Source of the DNA: a virus
Direction: 5' to 3' (one strand)
Length of the DNA: 38,390 nucleotides
IMG/VR virus record: IMGVR_UViG_3300047497_000259
Span: 1-38,390 of that record
The notes beneath the pieces were generated by a model that saw nothing but the letters and a program-made list of their open reading frames with translations, was not told the DNA's origin and searched no databases. The translations under genes and the position numbers were made by a program. Each line of letters begins with the position of its first letter. Within the stretch, counting starts at the first letter, position 1. This document shows, piece after piece, positions 31,058 through 38,087 of this stretch.

Positions 31058-31665
31058 CAGTTCGACCCTCTGAACTGCGCCACGTTCGGGCAGGTTTCGT
31101 AATGGCTCTTGCAGCCGCTCACGTCATGGGGCATCGGGTCGAAGGCGGCTTTGCGACCCTTTGGCGTCACCCACCACTCGACCTCGCGCAGGCAGGCGGG
31201 GCATGGTCCGCTCTCACAAAACTTGTAGCTGCCATGCTCCATCCCGCGACGGGTGGATGGCAGCGTGACATTCACGCCAGCGGCCTTCTTAGCCGTCTCG
31301 ATGTCCAGTACTTTCTGGGCCTCGGCGGTCTTGATGTTGTGGTCAAAGGTGTGGCGCGGGCAGAATGCGCTGCCGTCCTGCGCCGCGAGGCCACAGACAA
31401 AGACCTCCTGCTTCACCTTCTTGCCGTTCTTCTGTGGAACCAGCTTGTTCTTGGTCAATTGGCAACGTTGAGGCTCACCCATGTTCATCTCCCTGCTTTC
31501 TGCGTAAATCTCGATCGGTGTTGGAGGCTTGCGAACCTCGTCCAGGCGGTTGTGCAGTTCGGCGTCACACTCAGCGCAGACACGGGCAGCGATACCGGCA
31601 ACAGTCACAACGCCGACTCCCGTGTCTTCCTCGCGTAAGTGCTCACACCGCTGCTCTGTCGTCAT
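31057..31665 (-). CDS. Hypothetical cysteine-rich protein
   Basis: 202 residues with ten or so cysteines in pairs: CEHLREEDTG, VCAECDAEL, CQLTKNKLVPQK, VCGLAAQDGSAFCPRH, FCESGPCPACL and CKSHYETCP. Probably two or three small zinc-binding units separated by helical linkers. No enzyme motif seen. It overlaps the helicase-methyltransferase stop (ATGA) and the next gene start by one base, so it belongs to the tightly coupled early operon. Confidence 0.55.
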   Translation of the reverse strand: MTTEQRCEHLREEDTGVGVVTVAGIAARVCAECDAELHNRLDEVRKPPTPIEIYAESREMNMGEPQRCQLTKNKLVPQKNGKKVKQEVFVCGLAAQDGSAFCPRHTFDHNIKTAEAQKVLDIETAKKAAGVNVTLPSTRRGMEHGSYKFCESGPCPACLREVEWWVTPKGRKAAFDPMPHDVSGCKSHYETCPNVAQFRGSN

Positions 31666-34277
31666 GACGCCGTGGCTAACTCCTCTGGCAAAGCTTCCAT
31701 CTCGGGCGTCAAGTCGAAGAGCGTCGGAGTGTTCATCTCACGCTCAGCCATCTCTAGGTACTTGCAGCCGTCAAGAAAGTAGCCGTTGTTCAACTCCGCC
31801 GCCCTGCCCTTGCGCTTCAACTTCAGCGCGCGGTACGGCACCGTCATCAGACCGCCAAACGGGTCGTAGACCGTCTCCCCTGGCTCGGTGAACTGGATGA
31901 TGGCTCGGTCGGCGATGTCGAACTGCATTGGGCATAGGTGCATCTCTTTGCCCTTGGCGTGCTGTGCGCCGTTCAGCGTTAGCATCCGCGTCACGTCGCT
32001 CCAAACCTCGGGGTGCCAGCTCTGTGGCTGCAGCAGCATGAACGTCACCGGCAAAATTCGCTTCGCCTCCAAGGCCTCGCCGAGCTTTACATGGTGCTCG
32101 AAGTCGTAAACATTCTCGAGGTTGTACTGCCGGAAGAGTTTGAAGATGGCGTCATGTGGCAGGGCTGCCAGCTCTTCTGGGGTCAGCAGGCGCTCACCGC
32201 TGGACCGCGTGAAGCCGTGCGCATCCACCTGCCAGCGCGCTCGCGAGTAGCCCGTACCGGGAGCGATCGGCAGATCACGCGAGAAAGGAACCTCTTCCCC
32301 ATCTGCAGTCAGGCAGTTCGGCTTGCTCTTCTTTACCGGTTTGTCGGCATAACTGTTATTGCTCTCGCTGGGCGGTTTGCGGAACAGCAGCAGGTACTCA
32401 GGCATACCGACACCCATCTTTGTGCCGTCCTTGCACTGCTCACTCCAGCCGAGACGATACGTCTGGTTGTTCTCCCGCACCACGTCCGTCACGATGGTCT
32501 TCATGCCCATATAGGCGAAGCCGTGCTTCATGAAGTGCTCGGTGACGCGCATATGGAACGGGTAGACCGTCTGGAAGCCGAGGCCTGTCATGCCGCCCGG
32601 GACAATGCGGTCCTTTACGTGGATAGCGGCGACGCGCCCCGGCTTCAGCGTGCGCAGCAGTTCGGGCGTCAGGAAGTCCATCTGCTCGAAGAAGTGCTCA
32701 TTCGAGTCGGTGTGGCCCATATCCGCGTAGTTCGGGCTGTATTCGTATTGCGTGCTGAAGGGTATGGAGGTCAGCACCAGGTCGACGCTGCCGGTGGCCA
32801 TCTTCTTCGTCTCGGGGATGCAATCGTTGTGCGCGACGACATAGTTCTCGCCGCGGACCTCGACGCGCTCCACGCCCATCGACCGGGACAGCTCTTTCAG
32901 CATGTCGGCGTGGTTCAGGCCGTACTCTCGTATGATTTCGCTCATCTTTTGAACCGTCTCCTCGTATTGAGCCCACTTCTCCAGCAGCCGGCGCTTTACC
33001 TCACGCTCACTCTCTGCGTAGATCACGTCGACAATCACCGGCCGCGGTTGCAGGAACCGGTAGCAGCGATGGATAGCCTGAATGAAGTCGTTGAATTTGA
33101 AGCCGATGCCGACGAAGATCTCGCGGCTACAGTGGCGTTGGAAGTTGCAGCCGGAGCCAGCGATGACCGGCTTTGCGGCAAGGTACTGAATCTCGCCATC
33201 GGAGAACTGGATGATGGCGCGCTCACGCTCGTCGAGGTCCTGCGTACCGTACACGCTCACCGACTGCGGCAGAGCGCGCTCGATAGCATGGCGTTCAGCC
33301 TCGAGATCGTGCCATAGCAGAAAGTGCTCATCCGGCATCTGGCGGATAATCTGCAGCATCTTGCCGACCCGAGCATCAAGAGTGTCGCGCTTCTCACGCG
33401 CGGCCTGCACGACGCCCTTCACGGCGCCGCGGAACATTGAATGCTGGCCGTTGGTCTCCACCGTGGCCACGCTGTGGTCGACAGGAATCTCATGCCAGCG
33501 AACTTCCAGAGCTGGCAGAGTGTAGCCTTCGTCCGAGCAACCAATGTCGGACGGCTTCTGCAGGAATACCGCCCAGGATGCGACCCACAGCCAGAACTCG
33601 CGCACCTTGTGCGGGTGCAGGGTGAGCTGGTCGGCTTTCTCGCTGTTGCGTTTGAAGAAGCGCGTCTTCGCCTGCCCGACATCCATGATGCCGAGGAATG
33701 CGGCATACGCCAGCAGCTCGATAGTCTCGTTAGGGTCAGGGATGGCCGTGGCGACAAAGCGGTAGGCGACCCCTTCGTATACCCGCATGAACTCGCGGAA
33801 CGTCTTTGTGCCGCCGAAGCCGCGCAGTACGCTCGCCTCATCCAGGCTGCACACGTCGAAGGCGGTTGGGTCGAGTTTGCCGTCGCGGATGGTCTCGAAG
33901 TTGGCGAGATACAGGCCTGGCTCCGAGGCATCGTCGATAGAGCGGATGAAGGTGATCTTCAGCCCGAGCATCTCGGCGTCCCGCTTGAACTCCTGCCGTA
34001 CGCCGAGCGGCGCGGTTATCAATCCGCGTTTTCCACCACTCTTCAACAGGAGCAGTCGGCACACCTCAAGCTGAATGACGCTCTTCCCGAGGCCAAACTT
34101 GGCGAAGATGGCGCGGCGCCCGCCTGCCACAGCCCACTGCACAAGCAGCTTCTGGTGCGGCTTCAGGATGGGATTGATCTCATCGAGGGATATAGCGAAG
34201 CCCCAGCGCTGAGGGATAGGCAGTTTGGCCTCAAGGAACTTGCGGTACTTGGTCAGCATTGCAGTCTTAGGGCTCAT
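31662..34277 (-). CDS. SNF2-like helicase fused to N4/N6-type DNA methyltransferase
   Basis: 871 residues. Residues 1-440: superfamily 2 ATPase with Walker A (AKFGLGKSVIQLEV, about 59-72), LDEAS (motif II, 145-149), VATAIPDPNE (motif III), KPVIAGSGCNFQ (motif V) and QAIHRCYR (motif VI). From about 480: a DNA amino-methyltransferase with SVDLVLTSIPFSTQYEYS (motif IV, SIPF in place of the more common DPPY), HVKDRIVPGG, RENNQTYRLGW and, near the C-terminus, TVYDPFGGLMTVPYRALKLK (motif I, SAM binding). Motif IV before motif I indicates the beta class. It may methylate phage DNA against host restriction, with the helicase part moving along DNA. No nuclease domain is visible. Confidence 0.85.
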   Translation of the reverse strand: MSPKTAMLTKYRKFLEAKLPIPQRWGFAISLDEINPILKPHQKLLVQWAVAGGRRAIFAKFGLGKSVIQLEVCRLLLLKSGGKRGLITAPLGVRQEFKRDAEMLGLKITFIRSIDDASEPGLYLANFETIRDGKLDPTAFDVCSLDEASVLRGFGGTKTFREFMRVYEGVAYRFVATAIPDPNETIELLAYAAFLGIMDVGQAKTRFFKRNSEKADQLTLHPHKVREFWLWVASWAVFLQKPSDIGCSDEGYTLPALEVRWHEIPVDHSVATVETNGQHSMFRGAVKGVVQAAREKRDTLDARVGKMLQIIRQMPDEHFLLWHDLEAERHAIERALPQSVSVYGTQDLDERERAIIQFSDGEIQYLAAKPVIAGSGCNFQRHCSREIFVGIGFKFNDFIQAIHRCYRFLQPRPVIVDVIYAESEREVKRRLLEKWAQYEETVQKMSEIIREYGLNHADMLKELSRSMGVERVEVRGENYVVAHNDCIPETKKMATGSVDLVLTSIPFSTQYEYSPNYADMGHTDSNEHFFEQMDFLTPELLRTLKPGRVAAIHVKDRIVPGGMTGLGFQTVYPFHMRVTEHFMKHGFAYMGMKTIVTDVVRENNQTYRLGWSEQCKDGTKMGVGMPEYLLLFRKPPSESNNSYADKPVKKSKPNCLTADGEEVPFSRDLPIAPGTGYSRARWQVDAHGFTRSSGERLLTPEELAALPHDAIFKLFRQYNLENVYDFEHHVKLGEALEAKRILPVTFMLLQPQSWHPEVWSDVTRMLTLNGAQHAKGKEMHLCPMQFDIADRAIIQFTEPGETVYDPFGGLMTVPYRALKLKRKGRAAELNNGYFLDGCKYLEMAEREMNTPTLFDLTPEMEALPEELATAS

Positions 34278-34507
34278 GCCACACGCTCCGTCTCTGCGTC
34301 TTCCATCTCAATGGCTTCGGCTTTGTGGTGGTGCGGAACAAGCTCAGCAAGAATGGGGGCCGACAGCACCTCGCCCATGATGGGCGGTACGGCGTTGCCG
34401 ATCTGCTTTGTCTGGTCGCTCTTGCAGGCCTGTGCGACACCCGTGCTGGTTCCGCCCGCTCCGCAGAAGTGGTCGGCGACGAAGATCGTCTTGGCTTTAC
34501 GGCTCAA
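34274..34507 (-). CDS. Internally deleted C5-cytosine methyltransferase (motif I joined to motif X)
   Basis: 77 residues, where a complete enzyme has about 300 or more. Residues 8-27 (IFVADHFCGAGGTSTGVAQA) are motif I, the SAM-binding FxGxG of cytosine-5 methyltransferases. After about seven residues comes KQIGNAVPPIMGEVLSAPIL, motif X from the extreme C-terminus. The catalytic PCQ motif (IV), ENV (VI), motif VIII and the target-recognition domain are all missing, with the reading frame intact. It keeps ATGA coupling to the genes on both sides, so it is still translated. Inactive as a methyltransferase; a relic or a short SAM-fold protein. Confidence 0.7.
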   Translation of the reverse strand: MSRKAKTIFVADHFCGAGGTSTGVAQACKSDQTKQIGNAVPPIMGEVLSAPILAELVPHHHKAEAIEMEDAETERVA

Positions 34508-34758
34508 AGCGTCACCGCCTTAGCCAGGTACCCCTGCACAAAGAGCCACGCGCCGCATTCCAGGTAGGCATCGGCCATCTTGCCGTCGACGGGGTTCTTT
34601 TCGTTCAGGTGGTAGCGCGCGGCGCGCATCGCGTCGTCGCCGAGAGCGATGGTGCAGCTTGGGCAGAACGCGCGGCGCAGGCGCTTGGTGCGTCCACACA
34701 CACAGCGGGTCTCCCGCAGAGTCTTTCCCATCGCTTCGATCTGGTTTGCGTTTGCCAT
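34504..34758 (-). CDS. Small zinc-ribbon protein
   Basis: 84 residues from the ATG at 34758. RCVCGRTKRLRRAFCPSC is a four-cysteine zinc knuckle or ribbon; the C-terminal half (DGKMADAYLECGAWLFVQGY) is helical. The frame open to 34851 is a shadow of the upstream cysteine-rich gene. Its start shares one base with the stop of that gene, and its stop overlaps the reduced C5-methyltransferase start. No known family. Confidence 0.55.
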   Translation of the reverse strand: MANANQIEAMGKTLRETRCVCGRTKRLRRAFCPSCTIALGDDAMRAARYHLNEKNPVDGKMADAYLECGAWLFVQGYLAKAVTL

Positions 34759-35075
34759 TAGTCGTCGTCCTCTTTGTCGCCAGCGATATCGCAGCAAATC
34801 CCGTAACCGAGGCAGTTGATACACACGTTTTTCGTCCAGCATCCTTGGCATTTGTGAAGGTCTTCAGGTGCGTAAATGCCTTCGCAGATCGTGCAAGGAA
34901 TGCCGTGCTCAACTTCGAGCGCCTTCTTCTCTGTCCCGTAATGCGCAACCATCGCCCTGTGGCGTGGACACATCCCATCGGGTTCAGGGACTCGCTTGCA
35001 TTGCCGATAGAGTTGGTTCGCAACGCCGAAACTGCACTGGGGTGGGGCGGGGGGGGGATGGATAATCTCGCTCAT
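34758..35075 (-). CDS. Cysteine-rich protein with RING-like or treble-clef cluster
   Basis: 105 residues with a Pro-rich start (HPPPAPPQCSFGVANQLYRQ), a Cys/His set around RVPEPDGMCPRHRAMV, and a dense C-terminal cluster CTICEGIYAPEDLHKCQGCW, then CINCLGYGICCD, and an acidic tail. Spacing of CxxC pairs suggests a RING-like or treble-clef zinc fold, although it could be a double zinc ribbon. Role unknown; part of the coupled early operon. Confidence 0.55.
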   Translation of the reverse strand: MSEIIHPPPAPPQCSFGVANQLYRQCKRVPEPDGMCPRHRAMVAHYGTEKKALEVEHGIPCTICEGIYAPEDLHKCQGCWTKNVCINCLGYGICCDIAGDKEDDD

Positions 35076-35515
35076 GCTGCCTCCTCAAACTCTGCTGCCA
35101 GTTGGCCGACGAGCTGTCGCCCGTGGCGTGTCTTCGGGCTCAGGACCCGCGCGCGGCGGATCATGGAGCGTATCTGCGCCCACAACTCGTCGAACGCTTT
35201 CTCCTGGTCCTCATCGCTCACCGTCAGAAAGTAGCCAGCCGGCGAGCCCTTCGCACCCTTGCTGGTTCCGATCGGTATGTGCCACGTCTCGATGAGCGTC
35301 GCGACGGCGTCCGAGAGCATGCGGCGGTCCATGCGCACACCGAGCTGCAGAGCCTTCTCGCGGATCTGCGGCCCGGTGATTGCCTCGTTGCGCCCGAAGT
35401 GCCCATCGTCGCCTTTGACCTCGCCACAGAGCATGTCCAGCACCACGCGCTCACGCGGGGCCAGCTTGCCGCTGAAGCGGGCTTCGAAGATGACTGAGGT
35501 CAGTTCGGGCGTCAT
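35072..35515 (-). CDS. Winged-helix-like hypothetical protein
   Basis: 147 residues from the ATG at 35515, which overlaps the upstream stop (ATGA). Helical pattern with a probable winged helix: LAPRERVVLDMLCGEVKGDD, ITGPQIREKALQLGVRMDRR, MLSDAVATLIETWHIPIGTS, then SPAGYFLTVSDEDQEKAFDE as wing and closing helix. This looks like a DNA-binding regulator or a replication-associated protein. Basic C-terminal helix. No specific family identified. Confidence 0.6.
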   Translation of the reverse strand: MTPELTSVIFEARFSGKLAPRERVVLDMLCGEVKGDDGHFGRNEAITGPQIREKALQLGVRMDRRMLSDAVATLIETWHIPIGTSKGAKGSPAGYFLTVSDEDQEKAFDELWAQIRSMIRRARVLSPKTRHGRQLVGQLAAEFEEAA

Positions 35516-36309
35516 GCCTGCACCGCCGCTGGCTGTTCGCGCCAGATATAGGCGGTGTCGCCCTTGGTTGAGCCGTGGACCTTGAGGCCCATGGCCTTGC
35601 ACTTCTTCCGAATCTCACGGGCCGCTGCCTGCGCCGAGCGCGGACTGCTCTCGCGGTAGGCTATGGCTTTGCCAGCCTCCAAGCCGAACACGCTGCCGAC
35701 GATAGCGTCGAAGCGGCTGGTAGGAGATTTGCGCTTTGGAAGGTTGGCGATGGAGATGACGGCAACGTCGCCAACCTTCGCGAGCACCGGCACAGATGTT
35801 CCATGTGGAACAATCCCGCGGTCGATAGCCGTGGTCAGGAGAGTAGCCATATTCACCGGCTCTGCCTCTTCTTCATCAGAAGTGAGAGCAACTGTCGATT
35901 CCTCGGCGCGCACCTGCTCCACACTCTTCGGGTGCTTCATCTCAGCGGAACGCCAGCGGGAGCCGTCCCTCATCAGCGTGCCTACCTTCACGTAGTAGTG
36001 GGGAGAGCAGCGACCGGTGATGTTTGAACGGCCCATCCTGTTCTCGCAATCGGCCACCGCGCACTTAGGCATATCGCTCTCTATGGGCTGGCGTATGCGT
36101 GTCGCATCGCGCTGCAGCTTCGGCTGGAAGGCTGCGGCGGTCGTATTGCGAATGCTCCGCACGAGGGGAGCGTCCTGCAGTGCAACCCGCGGCAGGTTCG
36201 CAGGCTGAGAGTTCGCGCAGGGTAAACACATCGGGTCGCCGTCGACTTTCATCACAGCGGGGACGGGCTTGCCCTTCTCTCCGCAGGGTTGGCAGTAGAA
36301 AGTAGCCAT
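35512..36309 (-). CDS. Hypothetical protein with two zinc-knuckle segments
   Basis: 265 residues. N-terminal zinc ribbon FYCQPCGEKGKPVPAVMK with CLPCAN; a second Cys/His unit KCAVADCENRMGRSNITGRC followed by SPHYYVKVGTL; then an acidic linker and a C-terminal domain (RFDAIVGSVFGLEAGKAIAY, AAREIRKKCKAMGLKVHGST). DNA binding is possible but not shown. The start at 36309 follows the 87-residue gene by two bases. Confidence 0.55.
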   Translation of the reverse strand: MATFYCQPCGEKGKPVPAVMKVDGDPMCLPCANSQPANLPRVALQDAPLVRSIRNTTAAAFQPKLQRDATRIRQPIESDMPKCAVADCENRMGRSNITGRCSPHYYVKVGTLMRDGSRWRSAEMKHPKSVEQVRAEESTVALTSDEEEAEPVNMATLLTTAIDRGIVPHGTSVPVLAKVGDVAVISIANLPKRKSPTSRFDAIVGSVFGLEAGKAIAYRESSPRSAQAAAREIRKKCKAMGLKVHGSTKGDTAYIWREQPAAVQA

Positions 36310-36311
36310 GG

Positions 36312-36575
36312 CTATCCGAGCTCCGAAGCGCCGCCCGTGCCGGGTGTCGTGTCTTCTGTGCCGCTGCTGAACGTGGAACCGCCGAGGCTGACGACCGCAC
36401 CGTCCTTATGCACGAACGTCGGGTCGCGGTAGTAGTGGAGTTTCAGTTGCCACTTCACCCTCACTCCCGGGCGAAGCAGCAGAACGTACTCCAGCGCCAG
36501 ACTGATGAGCCGTGCCGCTGCCATTCGTGGCGAGATGTACTTCTCTACATCCTTGGGAATCCGTTGCTTTCTCAT
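36312..36575 (-). CDS. Small hypothetical basic protein
   Basis: 87 residues. A very good ribosome-binding site (AAGGAGAG, with 5 bases to the ATG) lies inside the upstream HNH gene. Contains MRKQRIPKDVEKYISPRMAA, a hydrophobic helix (ARLISLALEYVLLLRPGVRV) and WQLKLHYYRDPTFVHKDGA, ending in a Gly/Ser/Thr-rich tail. No family recognised. It overlaps the HNH frame by 170 bases. Confidence 0.55.
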   Translation of the reverse strand: MRKQRIPKDVEKYISPRMAAARLISLALEYVLLLRPGVRVKWQLKLHYYRDPTFVHKDGAVVSLGGSTFSSGTEDTTPGTGGASELG

Positions 36576-36912
36576 CGGGTCTCTCCTTCGCCGGCACGAC
36601 CTTCGCCGGTGTGTGTCTCTGGTAGTGGCAGCGCCAGCACAGCCAGCGCAGGTTCTCTACTCGGTCATCCCGCAACTTCCGCCTGCTTCGGTGGTCAGCC
36701 TCTCCGGCTCTCCATCGCAGACTTCCATCGGGGTACTTCACGGCGTGGAGCGGAGCCTCGCGGTAACAACATTCGCAAAGCCCCTTCTCCCGGTCGTAGA
36801 CCTTGCGGCGTTGCAGCTCCCACGCTTCCCGGGTGTGGCAAATCAGCCTGCCGTCGTCGGTGATGGTGGTTTCTGGCAGCCCCGGTCGGCGAGGCCTGAA
36901 GCGGTTGAGCAT
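36406..36912 (-). CDS. HNH endonuclease-like protein
   Basis: 168 residues. HNH/treble-clef core: LCECCYREAPL, then GEADHRSRRKLRDDRVENLR and WLCWRCHYQRHTP, giving two CxxC pairs, the DH catalytic start, Asn and final His. Phage HNH proteins nick or cut DNA and often assist packaging by terminase. The last ~55 residues overlap the next gene in another frame and are low-quality sequence (Gly/Ser/Ala), so the functional domain probably ends near residue 115. Its ATG overlaps the stop of the 30-residue membrane gene (TAATG). Confidence 0.75.
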   Translation of the reverse strand: MLNRFRPRRPGLPETTITDDGRLICHTREAWELQRRKVYDREKGLCECCYREAPLHAVKYPDGSLRWRAGEADHRSRRKLRDDRVENLRWLCWRCHYQRHTPAKVVPAKERPDEKATDSQGCREVHLATNGSGTAHQSGAGVRSAASPGSEGEVATETPLLPRPDVRA

Positions 36913-37004
36913 TATGAGTACTTAGCGCTCAACCACCACAGGAACCCGAGAACGATCAGCAACACGCCGGTCCAGAACGCGTTGATGATCTCCTTGCGGG
37001 TCAC
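36912..37004 (-). CDS. 30-residue single-pass membrane microprotein
   Basis: A GTG start at 37004 overlaps the beta-helix gene stop (GTGA), and its TAA overlaps the HNH start (TAATG). The product MTRKEIINAFWTGVLLIVLG plus FLWWLSAKYS has a short basic N-terminus, one hydrophobic segment with Trp at its end and a polar tail. Perfect coupling on both sides and an otherwise empty 90-base interval support it as a gene. Function unknown; small phage membrane peptides may act in lysis timing or exclusion. Confidence 0.6.
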   Translation of the reverse strand: MTRKEIINAFWTGVLLIVLGFLWWLSAKYS

Positions 37005-38011
37005 CGCTTCGCCTTCTTCTTCGCCGGAGTCTTCTTAGCGGCTTTCTTCACCGCCTTCTGGGCCTTGCTGATCGCCTTCACCAGCGGCTTTGTGTCGACG
37101 GTGAGCTTGACCGTGAGCTTTTCCGGTTTAGCGTCTTCTACGTCGACACCGCGGAGCTTGCCCCACTCGAGCACCAGCTCCTCAGTCACCTTGGCAGCAG
37201 TGCTGTTCTCTGGCGTCATGCCAGGACGAAGGTGCATGAACCATTGCTCAGCCGGGCTGCTGGGGTTGTGGGGAAGGTTCTTGCATCCACCCTTCTCTAA
37301 CGTTCCAACGAGACATGCGCATGAACCGGAGTAGGTGCTGCCGTCAATCTTGCCCGCGCGTAGCGCCTTCAATAGGTACGGAGCCTCAGCCTTTGCGGAG
37401 TCGAGGATCATGAAGAGGTCTTCGCGGACGTTTGCGCCAGCCAGGCACGCGCCGTCTGGCAACTTAGAGTTCGGGCGCAGATATGTCACGGAGCCGACCT
37501 TCGTTTCTTTCCCGATGCTGGACCCGTAGCCGATGCTGGACCCGTCGCCGATGCTGCACCCGTCGCCGATGCTGGACCCGTAGCCGATGCTGGACCCGTC
37601 GCCGATGCTGGACCCGTCGCCGATGCTGGACCGCGAGCCGATGCTGGACCCGTAGCCGATGCTGGACCCGTCGCCGATGCTGCACCCGTCGCCGATGCTG
37701 GACCCGTAGCCGATGCTGGACCCGTCGCCGATGCTGGACCGCGAGCCGATGCTGGACCCGTCGCCGATGCTGGACCGCGAGCCGATGCTGGACCCGTAGC
37801 CGATGCTGGACCCGTAGCCGATGCTGGACCCGTCGCCGATGCTGGACCCGTCGCCGATGCTGGACCGCGAGCCGATGAACGCAGTTTCTGCCACGTTGGC
37901 GTTTATGTGCTTCCAGCCGCCTCCGTTAGGGTGTTTCACCCAGTCGTCAGACTTTGTACCGTAATGGCGATTGAGAATTTCTTGGGGAACTGTCTCTGTA
38001 GTGACGCTCAT
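37001..38011 (-). CDS. Left-handed beta-helix (hexapeptide-repeat) protein
   Basis: 336 residues from the ATG at 38011 (AAGGAGA about 6 bases upstream). After ~40 residues (VKHPNGGGWKHINANVAETA) come 21 consecutive hexapeptides of the form IGxxSS, with variants IGDGSS, IGYGSS, IGSRSS and IGDGCS, fitting a left-handed beta-helix prism about seven turns long. A cap (KVGSVTYLRPNSKLPDGA) and a C-terminal domain follow (LLKALRAGKIDGSTYSGSCA, CLVGTLEKGGC), then a Lys/Ala-rich basic tail. The C-terminal domain recalls one found after pentapeptide repeats in phage proteins. Acyltransferase active-site features are not seen. Early-operon location argues against a tail fibre; binding or mimicry of a host target is possible. 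Confidence 0.7.
   Translation of the reverse strand: MSVTTETVPQEILNRHYGTKSDDWVKHPNGGGWKHINANVAETAFIGSRSSIGDGSSIGDGSSIGYGSSIGYGSSIGSRSSIGDGSSIGSRSSIGDGSSIGYGSSIGDGCSIGDGSSIGYGSSIGSRSSIGDGSSIGDGSSIGYGSSIGDGCSIGDGSSIGYGSSIGKETKVGSVTYLRPNSKLPDGACLAGANVREDLFMILDSAKAEAPYLLKALRAGKIDGSTYSGSCACLVGTLEKGGCKNLPHNPSSPAEQWFMHLRPGMTPENSTAAKVTEELVLEWGKLRGVDVEDAKPEKLTVKLTVDTKPLVKAISKAQKAVKKAAKKTPAKKKAKR
37513..37876. repeat. Tandem 18-bp repeats encoding hexapeptides
   Basis: About twenty units of 18 bases on the model of CCGATGCTGGACCCGTAG, differing almost only in the last codons (CGTCGC, CGTAGC, CGCGAG, or TGCACCC for TGGACCC). Units are so alike that copy number can change by slippage or recombination, always in frame. 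A larger repeat of several units (containing the CysSer variant) appears twice, which points to recent block duplication. Confidence 0.9.
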
Positions 38012-38087
38012 AAATATCTCCTTGAATTTGCTGAAGCGGACGGGCACGGTGATGTGCTGGAATCGACGGAGGGATAGGCGCATGCCT

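Noticed and set aside
32013-33317. 434-codon plus-strand open frame opposite the helicase-methyltransferase
   Set aside because: Same reason: antisense of a gene with clear motifs on the minus strand.
37513-37876. CRISPR array
   Set aside because: Units are contiguous 18-base coding repeats with no unique spacers.
37483-37878. Repeat proteins in other frames (CWTRSR-type and QHRRRV-type)
   Set aside because: Any frame over an 18-base tandem repeat is open and repetitive; only the minus-strand IGxxSS frame has a good start, non-repeat flanking domains and operon coupling.
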